A DNA stretch of 64,000 bases from Pseudomonas promysalinigenes (lineage in GTDB: Bacteria; Pseudomonadota; Gammaproteobacteria; Pseudomonadales; Pseudomonadaceae), in contig NZ_CP077094.1 in the NCBI RefSeq assembly GCF_014269025.2, positions 248,001-312,000 of the forward strand, given 5' to 3'. The notes under the pieces are model-generated. The model was given only the letters and a program-made list of their open reading frames with translations. It did not search any database and was not told the origin of the DNA. A program made the position numbers and the translations under genes. This document shows positions 34,779 to 42,904 of the stretch, one piece after another (position 1 is the first letter of the stretch; each line of letters starts with the position of its first letter).

Positions 34779-36248
34779 CTAGTAGTTGAGCAGCTTGATT
34801 ATCGAAACAAATAAGAATACAGCGCCAAGTGTAGAAGCCCAGAGAATCAAAGCACGTTTACGCGACTGGATGATATAATCGCAGTCACGCTTGAAGTCAG
34901 TATCGTTCTGTAAAATTCGATCTCTATCGCTATTTGACAGGAGGTCATCATAGCGCGTCTTAAATGACTGATATATTGCCTTGAATCGATCAAGTTCTGC
35001 CTCAGATTCCCTGTAAGCATAGAAGAGAGTCCCCAGCGACAGAAAGAGAAACATCAAAAAAATATAGTAAATTCCAGTCGTAAATATTCCTTCTGCAGCA
35101 GGTTTAGATAAGGATCTAATTATGAATGTGGTAACGATGAAAGAGTAAACTGTAAAGACAGAAGTCCTCAGGTAGCTACCGATGGATTTCGCCATTTCGC
35201 TTGCTTTTTCAGATTGTTTCTGGATTTGTTCGGATAGCTTATTTTTAATTTCAATATATTGTTTTACGTTTTCTTTTAAATAGATGCTGTGATTTGAAAC
35301 CATCGCTTGCAGCGCGCCGCTACGCATGTCGCGCAGATCGTTTTTTTCAATGTGAATGGATAATAAATTTTTGGCAATGCCGAGTTTATCGGTCACGCCG
35401 CCTTCACTGTAGGCCCACAAATATATTTCGTAATAAGTAGCCGCTATCTTGTCGTCGGACGTGCCTGTTAGCTTTATCGTGCCAGTTATGTGCCTGTAGC
35501 CTTTAATTGTTGCCGTTAACTTCTGCTCGCTCAAGCTGCTAACGTCAGCTATGAAAATGATAGCGAAAGCGAGCTTGAGAGTATCAAATAGGTTTGTAAT
35601 CCCCACATGAGCTAGAGGGGTGGTGAAATCAAAGTCCTGGGGAATGAAAGGATAGGACTTGCTTTCGTAGAATAAACACGCCTTGTCGCGGGAAGCCAGG
35701 AGCTTGCTCTTGTCCGCAGATTCAGGATGCGTGGTGGTTGCGGCAGAGTCACTCATCGAACGGAACACAAACAGGCCACACCGTGCGCACTCGGTGATTT
35801 TAGGCGATTCGAGGATATAGGCTACTTGAGCGAGGGATCTGAGTTTCGCAGCTGCTTGGCCTAGCCCACCCAACCGCCAATATTCCTCTATATGATGGAG
35901 CGAGTAGATTGAGGCCGTTTGCGAAACAAAGTCTTTCGTGATGGATATGGATAAGATCCCCGACGCTGTATTATCGCCATCAACGTGCAGGTTTAACATC
36001 CGGCAGAAACTAGTTACCTGATCGTTGTGGCGGCCCGTCAGCACTATCGATTGATCACTACCGGCGTAAGTGAACTGGATGGAAAAGCTATCCCGGATAT
36101 GTACGATTTTTAGGGACTCGGCAAGCGCAGTGGTGTCTAGACTAAAGTTGGAGATTCGAAACTTTTCACTAACTGTGGTGTTGGTCTCTTCGGTCTCCAA
36201 GTGAATAATCGCCTGGGCCAGGGCATTGGCGACTTCCGAGAAAATCAC
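34779..36248 (-). CDS. Unassigned island protein with coiled coil and three C-terminal membrane segments
   Basis: A 489-residue protein beginning MIFSEVANALAQAIIHLETE. The first 310 residues are soluble and include a CxxC pair (ITECARCGLFVF, about 154–165). A helical, probably coiled-coil stretch follows (IEIKNKLSEQIQKQSEKASE, about 332–352). Membrane segments lie near 362–380, 392–412 and 466–489, with a charged helical loop between the last two (RESEAELDRFKAIYQSFKTR). I recognise no family. It starts one base after the stop of the NA37-like gene, so the two are one operon. In a defence island, a DNA-associated protein with a membrane partner suggests a sensor plus membrane effector; that is inference. 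Confidence 0.75.
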   Translation of the reverse strand: MIFSEVANALAQAIIHLETEETNTTVSEKFRISNFSLDTTALAESLKIVHIRDSFSIQFTYAGSDQSIVLTGRHNDQVTSFCRMLNLHVDGDNTASGILSISITKDFVSQTASIYSLHHIEEYWRLGGLGQAAAKLRSLAQVAYILESPKITECARCGLFVFRSMSDSAATTTHPESADKSKLLASRDKACLFYESKSYPFIPQDFDFTTPLAHVGITNLFDTLKLAFAIIFIADVSSLSEQKLTATIKGYRHITGTIKLTGTSDDKIAATYYEIYLWAYSEGGVTDKLGIAKNLLSIHIEKNDLRDMRSGALQAMVSNHSIYLKENVKQYIEIKNKLSEQIQKQSEKASEMAKSIGSYLRTSVFTVYSFIVTTFIIRSLSKPAAEGIFTTGIYYIFLMFLFLSLGTLFYAYRESEAELDRFKAIYQSFKTRYDDLLSNSDRDRILQNDTDFKRDCDYIIQSRKRALILWASTLGAVFLFVSIIKLLNY

Positions 36249-36249
36249 T

Positions 36250-37356
36250 TTAGCTATCTCGTTTTTTGAAGGCGTCGTAACCTTCGTTGGAGTAAATTTT
36301 TAGATATTTCCGACCGTCGTCGTCTCCGGTGGAAAACATTTTTTCGTAGTTTGCAATTTCGCCATTAATGCGAAGATCTAGGTTCTCTGCAAGACGAATC
36401 TGCCGCTTAATTTTATTGCTGATTATGTGTGGGGCAATTGCAAAATGCGAATCGAAGTCATTTTTCTTCGGTAGCAGCTTAGCTTCCTGTGCCAGTTTAG
36501 GCATGTTCAAACTTTCGTCAGCGCAAGGATACTCCCCCATGATTTCATCGATCATTTGGTCAAAGAGGCAATTAGGACGAGTAGTGAAATAGCTAACAAA
36601 GGCGTTGCGCAATGTCCAGTAGTCACTGGGCGAAGTTTTTTCTATTTTTGTTTTCAGAAAGCCTTCAATAGCTTTGAATGCTTTAAATGTATTTAGTTCG
36701 GGGTCGGATAAAGGCTTGAGATTAAGGAAGCTACTCCACCAATATTCAGTTAACGTATTGTTACTATCGCTGATGACCACTGTGTTATCAATTGAACCGC
36801 CTATCACTGAAAAAGTTGCACATTTTTGCGCCCGCTGCTTCTCCGGAAGTCCTGAAGTATGCTGAAAATTTACTTCATCTAAAAAACCTGCATGATCAAT
36901 TTTCACAAGCATTACATGCTCGGTCTCTGCAAGCTTAAAATGCGCACACAGCAAGCTTCCCGTACGCAACTCTTTTTTCAGGGCGACAATTTTTTTCTGC
37001 GCAGCAATTTCACAGTCTAGTAACCGCTCGGTCCATGCCAGCGCTGAAGTTTTAAAATCAGCGGATGTTAGTTGCGCTACATCCTCTTTGGAGTCAAAGC
37101 CTTTATCGCAAAACTGAAAGCGCTGACTCCTCGAAATGCTGACTACGCTGCGAATCACTCCTGTAAGGTAAGCCTTAATATCGGCTTCGTTTGTCCTATA
37201 AAACGGCTCGCCGAGTACTTGACCTTTACAGTCAACCTTTTGAACCACAGCATTAAATATTGTCAGAGGCGCTGGTGGTGGTGCTTCTGCTGGTTCTGCC
37301 CCAATCACCTCTGCCAATGCGTCGGCATCTGGTTCGGTTCGGAACTGGTTCATCAT
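36250..37356 (-). CDS. Unassigned island protein resembling NA37/YejK nucleoid-associated proteins
   Basis: A 368-residue soluble protein. After a proline/alanine-rich start (AEPAEAPPPAPLTI) the sequence LLCAHFKLAETEHVMLVKID, NTVVISDSNNTLTEYWWSSF plus LNL, TKIEKTSPSD… and a C-terminal KYLKIYSNEGYDAFKKR follow. The order (a strand-rich core, a D…YW..FL motif, then a final strand and short tail) resembles the NA37 family of nucleoid-associated proteins such as YejK/NdpA. The match is by eye and partial. It is first in a two-gene operon with the membrane protein. An alternative is an unrelated family with similar secondary structure. Codon use is AT-rich like the retron. Confidence 0.6.
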   Translation of the reverse strand: MMNQFRTEPDADALAEVIGAEPAEAPPPAPLTIFNAVVQKVDCKGQVLGEPFYRTNEADIKAYLTGVIRSVVSISRSQRFQFCDKGFDSKEDVAQLTSADFKTSALAWTERLLDCEIAAQKKIVALKKELRTGSLLCAHFKLAETEHVMLVKIDHAGFLDEVNFQHTSGLPEKQRAQKCATFSVIGGSIDNTVVISDSNNTLTEYWWSSFLNLKPLSDPELNTFKAFKAIEGFLKTKIEKTSPSDYWTLRNAFVSYFTTRPNCLFDQMIDEIMGEYPCADESLNMPKLAQEAKLLPKKNDFDSHFAIAPHIISNKIKRQIRLAENLDLRINGEIANYEKMFSTGDDDGRKYLKIYSNEGYDAFKKRDS

Positions 37357-37558
37357 GCACTCCCTCGCGATACTGGCAAAAAGCTAGCTTAGCGCGCCTC
37401 TGCATGTTTAACACTGCAAAAATGTCAGATTTCACAAGAACTGGTTATTTATACAGTCTCATGATAGAGTTGGTTCTGAATCGCGTCTACTGCTGTATAC
37501 AGTTGGTCTGGCAGCTACTGGGTGGTTTTCGGCAGTCGCTACCAAGATCTGGTCTGAC

Positions 37559-37834
37559 TCAGAGATGGAAAACCCACGGCTTCTCTAGGCGTCGAGCGAG
37601 CTGCCGGGCCGTCAGCACGTAGTAATATCTTGTAGCTCCACTGCGCTGACTCATACGATGGTCGAGAAACCAAGCCAAATGCTTTCTCTGCCAAGCCCAA
37701 GGCGTTTCTCGATGCCAGCGCACCGCAATTTCAGCCTGGATGATTTTCGCCTGGCGAACGTGGCGTTGCCGCGTTGCGTGCGAGCCGGTCAGAACGCCAG
37801 CCAAAAACAGCTCCATATCGACTTGCTTACTCAT
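37559..37834 (-). CDS. Small partner protein of the island tyrosine recombinase
   Basis: A 91-residue, strongly basic and Trp/Arg-rich protein (MSKQVDMELFLAGVLTGSHA … YYYVLTARQLARRLEKPWVF). Its ATG overlaps the stop of the recombinase gene by ATGA, so the two are translationally coupled. I know of no assigned function. Its size, charge and coupling suggest a DNA-binding accessory such as a directionality factor; that is inference. Confidence 0.65.
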   Translation of the reverse strand: MSKQVDMELFLAGVLTGSHATRQRHVRQAKIIQAEIAVRWHRETPWAWQRKHLAWFLDHRMSQRSGATRYYYVLTARQLARRLEKPWVFHL

Positions 37835-38811
37835 GCCCGGCCACCAATGTAGGCGGCGACCACGTCGATGCGTCCGTGCCCTAGCTCGCAGCTGATTTGC
37901 CACCGGGCCTCACGATCAAGGTTCCTATCTACCTGGCAATATTGGTCGCCGTTGACAGGCGCGCGGTGATGAGTGATTTGCTGATAGCGCTCACAAGTGT
38001 AGGCCGCTCGCAGTTCGTGGAAGCCTTTGAGGTTGTGGCCATGCAGGATGTCCCGCGCCGGGCGGATGATTTTTTGCAAAAGATTCAGGTAGCTTTCGTC
38101 TGGTGCAATCAGGTTGCGGCTCCCCGCAGGCGACACCTGCCGTGCAAACCCAAGTGCACCTCGAATATGGTCGTCCACCGCAATCCAGCGTGGCGCCGAA
38201 GCTCCGTTGCGACCACCTTTCGTGCCGTCCTGAATATTAATCTTGCCTATGGCGTTAGCCTCACGGCTCAACCGTGGCAGGTCAGTCAAGATAGCCTCAC
38301 GCAAGCGCATGCCGGTGGCTCGCGCCAACAGGACAATCGCGGCCGCCCGTTGCTGATGATTTCGGCAAAGCGCATTGACGATCTCTTTAACCTGATCAAG
38401 GTCTTGGCCCTGCGGCACCGAGTGGCGAACCCCGGGGCGCTGCATTCCCAACGCCTTGCTCGGACTGGGCAATTTCACACACTGATCACCGCGCAGCGCC
38501 GCCATTGTCCTATTAACGCTGGATAGCCGGTTTTGTGCGGTGCTGACGGCGAGATCACCGTGGCTAACCACGTCGCGCAGATACGCCGCATAGTCGGCCA
38601 ATACCTTCCGATCAATGTGCCGTGCATCATTGATACCGGGTCCCTGCTCGGAGCGGCACCACTTCACAAATGCCAACCATCGATCACTGTGCGCCTTGAC
38701 CGTGCCGTAGTGGCCACCGCCGAACATGTCTTTCAACGCCTGAGGTCCTGCGTAACTCAATTGCCTGCCGTAGCCGAAATTGCGGCCGTCGCGCCTACCC
38801 ACCAGTGCCAT
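37831..38811 (-). CDS. Tyrosine recombinase (integrase-domain protein)
   Basis: A 326-residue protein from ATG 38811 (MALVGRRDGRNFGYGRQLSY). An N-terminal SAM-like DNA-binding part (YGTVKAHSDRWLAFVKWCRS … LSSVNRTMAAL) is followed by a catalytic domain with LLARATGMRLREAILTDLPR (catalytic Arg), LKGFHELRAAYTCERYQ (H-x-L-R), and ELGHGRIDVVAAYIGG, in which the terminal Tyr is the likely nucleophile. GAGGTG precedes the ATG. It is intact, unlike the P4-type integrase next to the tRNA. Proteins of this kind are frequent in Pseudomonas islands. It could move the cargo independently. Confidence 0.8.
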   Translation of the reverse strand: MALVGRRDGRNFGYGRQLSYAGPQALKDMFGGGHYGTVKAHSDRWLAFVKWCRSEQGPGINDARHIDRKVLADYAAYLRDVVSHGDLAVSTAQNRLSSVNRTMAALRGDQCVKLPSPSKALGMQRPGVRHSVPQGQDLDQVKEIVNALCRNHQQRAAAIVLLARATGMRLREAILTDLPRLSREANAIGKINIQDGTKGGRNGASAPRWIAVDDHIRGALGFARQVSPAGSRNLIAPDESYLNLLQKIIRPARDILHGHNLKGFHELRAAYTCERYQQITHHRAPVNGDQYCQVDRNLDREARWQISCELGHGRIDVVAAYIGGRA

Positions 38812-39082
38812 GTCGGTCACCTCTTCTGATATTCTCCGATCCCAGCCCCACGTCATCCCGCCAAGAATGCTGAGTGTTATCAGGGATCAAGGCCCCTGCG
38901 ACCTGTGGGGAATGTCCACTACGCGGGACTGGCGGCTCCTTACGTCCGGGAGCAAGGGCATCTCATGATCTAGCCTCCTGAGCACCGTTACCGGTGGGCG
39001 GGTGGAGGCTGCATTGGCTGACGAGACCAGTGCCGCGAGATCCTGAGCCATGTGCAAGCAGCAATGCGATGACCGGGGCGTG

Positions 39083-39099
39083 CCTGACTGTCAGTCAGG
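39083..39099. repeat. Perfect 17-bp palindrome
   Basis: CCTGACTG-T-CAGTCAGG, eight-base arms about a single central base. It could be a recombinase or repressor binding site. Confidence 0.6.
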
Positions 39100-39233
39100 T
39101 GCAGTCCATTCCTTGGTCTGCGGCACCATCATCTACAACGCTGTTGCTGGTGACATCGGCGTTTGTCACGCCGATTGTCACGAGGGGGAATGCCGCAAAG
39201 CCATGTGCGATCTGGGCTGCAGCAGTGGTAGAA

Positions 39234-39268
39234 GTGCCCGTCTCTTTCCAGAAGAAAGAGACGGGCAC
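39234..39268. repeat. Perfect 15-bp inverted repeat with five-base loop
   Basis: GTGCCCGTCTCTTTC at 39234–39248 and its exact complement GAAAGAGACGGGCAC at 39254–39268, loop CAGAA. No T tract follows, so it does not look like an ordinary terminator. Confidence 0.65.
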
Positions 39269-39628
39269 AGGTTGGCGCAAGAATCGGCCAAGCGGATAGG
39301 TTGCTGCAGGGCAGCGAGGTACGGTGTATCTGGCGCACGAGCGCTATGTGTGTAAGAGCATCCATCACATGGGTAGTGACCGGGCGAGCTGCCGGATGCG
39401 AATCGCCCTTGGGGAGAACCACCGCCAGAGCGGCGTGACCTTTAAGGTTCGGATCACCTGGGATGCTGTCATCGACAGCTCTTGCAACTCCCGGTCTACG
39501 CCTGTGGACAACATTCGTCAAGCAAAGCGATTTCAGGTATTTAGCGCCTGTGGATAAAACTATCCCCCGGTGGACATCAGTGGTTTTCTACAGACGCACT
39601 CTGTGCCAGCAGTTTTTTTCTTAGGTAT

Positions 39629-39673
39629 GGTCCTTTCAAACGGGGCGGCTTTGCAGCCCCGTTTGAAAGGACC
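39629..39673. repeat. Perfect 18-bp inverted repeat downstream of the integrase pseudogene
   Basis: GGTCCTTTCAAACGGGGC at 39629–39646 and GCCCCGTTTGAAAGGACC at 39656–39673, loop GGCTTTGCA. It may end integrase transcripts or be a mobile-element end; no T tract is present. Confidence 0.65.
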
Positions 39674-39741
39674 CGCGCGGAGGAGCTTAATGCGGTGCTG
39701 TGGGTAACTTCACAGCGAGTTTGAGGTGGTGGTGCGGCGGG

Positions 39742-41058
39742 TTACTCGGTTCTCTTGGCACTGCGAAGCCGCGTGACGTTCTCGCCCGTCTGCTTGGCAA
39801 ACTCATGCGGCGTCACATGGTCCTCGCGGTTCGCCTCCAGAAACCGGCTCCACCAGGTCATGATCATCCGGCGCTCTTCGAGGAACTCGGCCTTGTGGGT
39901 ATAAGCGGCCCGGACGTTGTTGCGTTCCTTGTGGCTCATCTGCCGTTCGATGGCCGTCTCTGACCACAGCCCGGACTCGACCAGCGCACTGCACGCCATG
40001 GCTCGGAATCCGTGGCCGCAGATATCCACCTTGGTGTCGTAGCCCATCGTTCTGAGCGCGGCATTCACCGTGTTCTCGGACATCGGTTTCCACTGCTTGG
40101 CATCCCCCGCGAACACCAGCTCGAACTTGCCGGTGATCGCGTGGATCTGCTCAAGCAAGGCCACTGCTTGCGGCGATAAGGGTACAACATGAATGTCCCC
40201 GGCCATCTTCGTACCTCTTGTGGAAAACGGCACGCCGTCCAGCGCCGGGCGGGTGTCGGGGATTTCCCAAATTCCGCGTTTGAGGTCGAATTCGTTCCAG
40301 CGGGCGTAGCGCAGTTCACTGGAGCGTACGAATACATGCAGCGACAGCATCACCGTGAGGCGCGTAAGCGGGCGACCTCTGTAGTCCTCGATGCATGCCA
40401 GTAGCTCTGGCAGCCGCGATAAGGGTAGTGCGGGCCGGTGAGTTACTCGAGGAGTCTTGATCGAGCCATCGAGGTCGTGAGCCGGGTTCGCCGTGATCAG
40501 TCGCAGCCGTTTGGCTTCACGCATGATGCTTTGCAGGTAGTTCTTGATCCTGAGCGCCACGTCGAAGGTGCCGCGTTTCGTCACGGCTTCCAGTGGCTGC
40601 ATGAGGTCGTGGGTGTCCAGCTCAACGATTGCTCTGGCACCGATCAAAGGGAACACGTGAGTCTTCAATCGGCTGAGCACAGTCTTGGCGTGGCCGGGCG
40701 CCCACTTAGGCACCATGCTCGCATGCCAGTCGAGCGCAACGCTTTCGAAGGTCCCCCCGTTGATCACGGCCAGTGTCTTGGCTTATTGCTTGGACTGGAT
40801 CGGGTCTATGCCATTGGCGAGCTGCTGATTGATCTGGAAGCGCTTGCGGCGTGCGTCGCCCAGCCCGACCACAGGATAGCTGCCGAGGGCCGTCAGGCCT
40901 TCGCGGCCATCGGGTTTCACGTACCTCAGTCGCTAGCCTTTGCGGCCGTTGGGTTGCACAAGGAGGTAAAGACCGTCGCCGTCGAAGAGCTAGTACTCGC
41001 GCTTTCTGAGCTTTGCCGTGTGGCAGATGATGCCTGTATGCGGGGCAAGGGTGGGGCC
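39742..41058 (-). pseudogene. P4-type integrase pseudogene with three in-frame stop codons
   Basis: The intact C-terminal part (from 40767) contains VFVRSSELRYARWNEFDL, HGFRAMACSALVESG and MSHKERNNVRAAYTHKAEFL, the R–HxxR–Y core of P4-type tyrosine integrases. Upstream in the same frame lies the N-terminal domain, LFDGDGLYLLVQPNGRKG, RLRYVKPDGREGLTALGSYP and VVGLGDARRKR. It is interrupted by TAG at 40992, TAG at 40935 and TAA at 40785. No start codon is recognisable. The gene points away from tRNA-Thr as functional P4-type integrases do. A shortened protein from 40767 would lack the arm-binding domain and is unlikely to work. Confidence 0.85.
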
Positions 41059-41152
41059 CTAAAGGGAGTCTCCGATATTGAAAGGGACATCTACCGTTAA
41101 AACTACCCTTATCAGCGCTAGCTACCCTCAGTAGCCTACGGAACACCAAAAC

Positions 41153-41181
41153 GAAAAAACCCGCCAGAAGGCGGGTTTTTC
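41153..41181 (-). terminator. Terminator of tRNA-Thr
   Basis: AAAAACCCGCC (41155–41165) and GGCGGGTTTTT (41170–41180) around AGAA; on the minus strand the T tract follows the stem, 43 bases past the tRNA 3' end. Confidence 0.85.
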
Positions 41182-41223
41182 GGGGGTTCCAGAGATTTTG
41201 AAAGCTTTCTATGGAACCTTGAA

Positions 41224-41299
<76 letters not shown>

Positions 41300-41397
41300 A
41301 ATGGGGCGTCATTATAACGATCGTTTGGCGCCTGTAAACCACTTAGTTGCGATAAAGCGAAAATGACCTAAGTCACCGAGCCAAAAGGAGAAATTTC

Positions 41398-41646
41398 CTA
41401 CCAGCCGCGGTGGATGGTATTGACGTTTGGCTCGCTCTTGCCGGGGTTGAAAATCAGCTTGTCGTTGTCGCAGCCACGCTTGCGGCAGGGGCTTTCGGTG
41501 CGCAGGGGCAGGCCGTAGTCACCGCCCAGCTGCATGCCGGGGGTGTTCCAGTCCAGGCTGCTGGCGGGGTGCTCGGCGGGGCTGTTGCTGCAGGCGCTCA
41601 AGGCCAGGGTCAGGGCCAGCAGGGCGAGGGGTTTGGCGTAGGTCAC
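41398..41646 (-). CDS. Small lipoprotein of unknown function
   Basis: An 82-residue protein read from a GTG at 41646 (VTYAKPLALLALTLALSACS). It is a lipoprotein signal with lipobox LSAC, so the Cys becomes the lipidated N-terminus. The mature part of about 63 residues has a second cysteine pair (SPCRKRGCDNDKLIF). The frame is open further upstream, but no better start is seen. Family unknown; probably membrane-anchored in the envelope. Confidence 0.65.
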   Translation of the reverse strand: MTYAKPLALLALTLALSACSNSPAEHPASSLDWNTPGMQLGGDYGLPLRTESPCRKRGCDNDKLIFNPGKSEPNVNTIHRGW

Positions 41647-41922
41647 GATGGTGTAGTCCGTTAGTCCATTGTCGAATCCGGCGCAACGCCAGATGGTCGC
41701 AAGGCTGGCGGGCAGCGTGCGACTAGCTTTCAATATTTTGGGGGGCGGATCATACACCGGGAACGCGCCGTGTGGGGAACCTGCCCACCAATGACTGGGC
41801 TGATTTGTGAGGAAATTCCTAAGTTAAGACCAAATGCTTCAGGATTTTGAGGTTTGGGAATTATCCTACGCGCGCTGATGAGCTATCGCTGTTGGCCGTA
41901 AGGTGCCTCGGGGGTACCGTTT

Positions 41923-42057
41923 CCTGGTCGCTTCGGTGACCGGGTGTGAGAACCCGAGAGGAATAGGCGTTAGTCTTAATGGCAGCCCTGCGCGGGCAGA
42001 CTCTGGTCTGGCCGAGTTCCTTATTCCCTCGGTTTTCTCACCCCGCGCATGGCTGCC
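41923..42057 (+). promoter_or_regulatory. Highly structured leader upstream of a two-gene operon
   Basis: A nine-base hairpin CCTGGTCGC–TTCG–GTGACCGGG (41923–41944) is capped by a stable UUCG loop. GTGAGAACCCGAGAGGAATA (41946–41965) is nearly complementary to TATTCCCTCGGTTTTCTCAC (42022–42041), and GGCAGCC (41981–41987) pairs with GGCTGCC (42051–42057). The element ends 60 bases before the first gene. It could be a cis-acting RNA or a separate small RNA. I do not recognise a named class. Confidence 0.55.
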
Positions 42058-42116
42058 ACCCTAATCCGTGAGAAAGATTTGGATGGCGGTTTCTTTCCAT
42101 GGAATAAGGACCTGTC

Positions 42117-42389
42117 ATGAAAAAGATCGTCCCCGATCCACCCCATCCGCTTGTCCAAACCCCGTATTTCTCCGTCCACAGCGACATCTCCCCCGAAGAC
42201 GCCTTCGTCCACGGCATCGAACTCATGCGCGGCGTGGTCGAAACCATCGATGAACATTGCCGCCTCCACGCCGGTGAGCCAGGCTTGACCACGTTGGCCA
42301 ACGCCGCTTCTGCCGTCGATTCGGCCTTGATACTGTTCCAGCATGCGCTGGCGACCTTGAGCGATGCAGGGGAGCAGCGCGATGAATGA
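42117..42389 (+). CDS. Small Pseudomonas protein, DUF6124-like
   Basis: A 90-residue soluble protein (MKKIVPDPPHPLVQTPYFSV … AVDSALILFQHALATL). The start KKIVPDPP and the helical second half resemble a short, multi-copy Pseudomonas family known only as a domain of unknown function (DUF6124, as I recall). It overlaps the next gene by eight bases, so the two are coupled. AAGGA lies about nine bases before the ATG. No function is known. Confidence 0.7.
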   Translation: MKKIVPDPPHPLVQTPYFSVHSDISPEDAFVHGIELMRGVVETIDEHCRLHAGEPGLTTLANAASAVDSALILFQHALATLSDAGEQRDE

Positions 42390-42663
42390 TGCCGAAACCG
42401 CCAAACCCATCCAAACCGCTGGCATGGCGACGTTCCTGGAAGCGGGCAACCCGCCAATGAACCTACTGCGTGTGCAGCCGGGTATCCCGGTCGATCATGC
42501 TTACGAACATGTGTCGATTCTGCTGGGCTATATCAAGCACTTGGTTCGTGAAGGGGACATGGAGGATGACCATAAGCTGCTGGGCGCCTCGGACTACCTG
42601 CTGGGCATGGCCAAAGCGCTAATGAACGACATCGAACTGGCCAAGCGAAAAGCACTCAGGTAG
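42382..42663 (+). CDS. Small Pseudomonas protein, DUF3077-like
   Basis: A 93-residue protein (MNDAETAKPIQTAGMATFLE … LMNDIELAKRKALR). The segment FLEAGNPPMNLLRVQPGIPVDHAYEHVSILLGY resembles DUF3077 proteins, which commonly follow a gene like the one upstream. An ATG at 42364 is also in frame; I prefer 42382, which gives the eight-base overlap with the upstream gene. The function is unknown. A hairpin terminator follows. Confidence 0.7.
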   Translation: MNDAETAKPIQTAGMATFLEAGNPPMNLLRVQPGIPVDHAYEHVSILLGYIKHLVREGDMEDDHKLLGASDYLLGMAKALMNDIELAKRKALR

Positions 42664-42669
42664 CCCACC

Positions 42670-42694
42670 AAGCCCGCTGCAACCCAGCGGGCTT
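42670..42694 (+). terminator. Hairpin after the two small genes
   Basis: AAGCCCGCTG and CAGCGGGCTT, perfect ten-base arms around CAACC. The T tract is short, so termination may be partial. Confidence 0.7.
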
Positions 42695-42882
42695 TGCCTA
42701 ATCGAATTTTGGTTTATGCACAAGAGGCATTAACGCCTTGCGCGAAACGCAGGCCGCTCGCCCCAACCACTGGTCTTTGCGCAAATGCCTGTTTTTGCTG
42801 GGCTCCAGCCGCGCTGCTGCATAAGCACAAGCCTTTAAATAGCGAAGTGATCCAACAGGTAATCACAAGCTTGTTCACAGAG

Positions 42883-42891
42883 TTATCCACA
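42883..42891 (+). promoter_or_regulatory. Perfect DnaA-box-like 9-mer
   Basis: TTATCCACA, preceded by TTGTTCACA at 42871. It is an isolated pair downstream of the methyltransferase gene and does not make an origin. It could be a DnaA binding site or chance. Confidence 0.3.
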
Positions 42892-42904
42892 GGTTGTGCT
42901 GCGG

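Larger units (their letters stand above)
38812..39741. other. 930-base region without a convincing gene, rich in inverted repeats
   Basis: Between the two recombinase genes. Open frames here are short and overlap on both strands; one (39050–39355) is Cys-rich but lacks other support. The region contains three perfect inverted repeats (listed separately) and two TGTGGA[T/C]AA-like words at about 39500 and 39548. I see no clear gene remnant. Confidence 0.5.

Noticed and set aside
39050..39355. Cys-rich 101-codon frame between the recombinase genes
   Set aside because: Cysteine spacing matches no metal-binding pattern I know, it contains a perfect hairpin, and other frames overlap it. Not strong enough to call.
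40706..41149. Separate 147-codon gene upstream of the integrase remnant
   Set aside because: It is another frame over the integrase N-terminal domain, which reads sensibly only in the frame with the three stops.
42871..42891. Possible replication origin from DnaA-box-like words
   Set aside because: Only two adjacent words and no AT-rich unwinding region or dnaA/dnaN neighbours.
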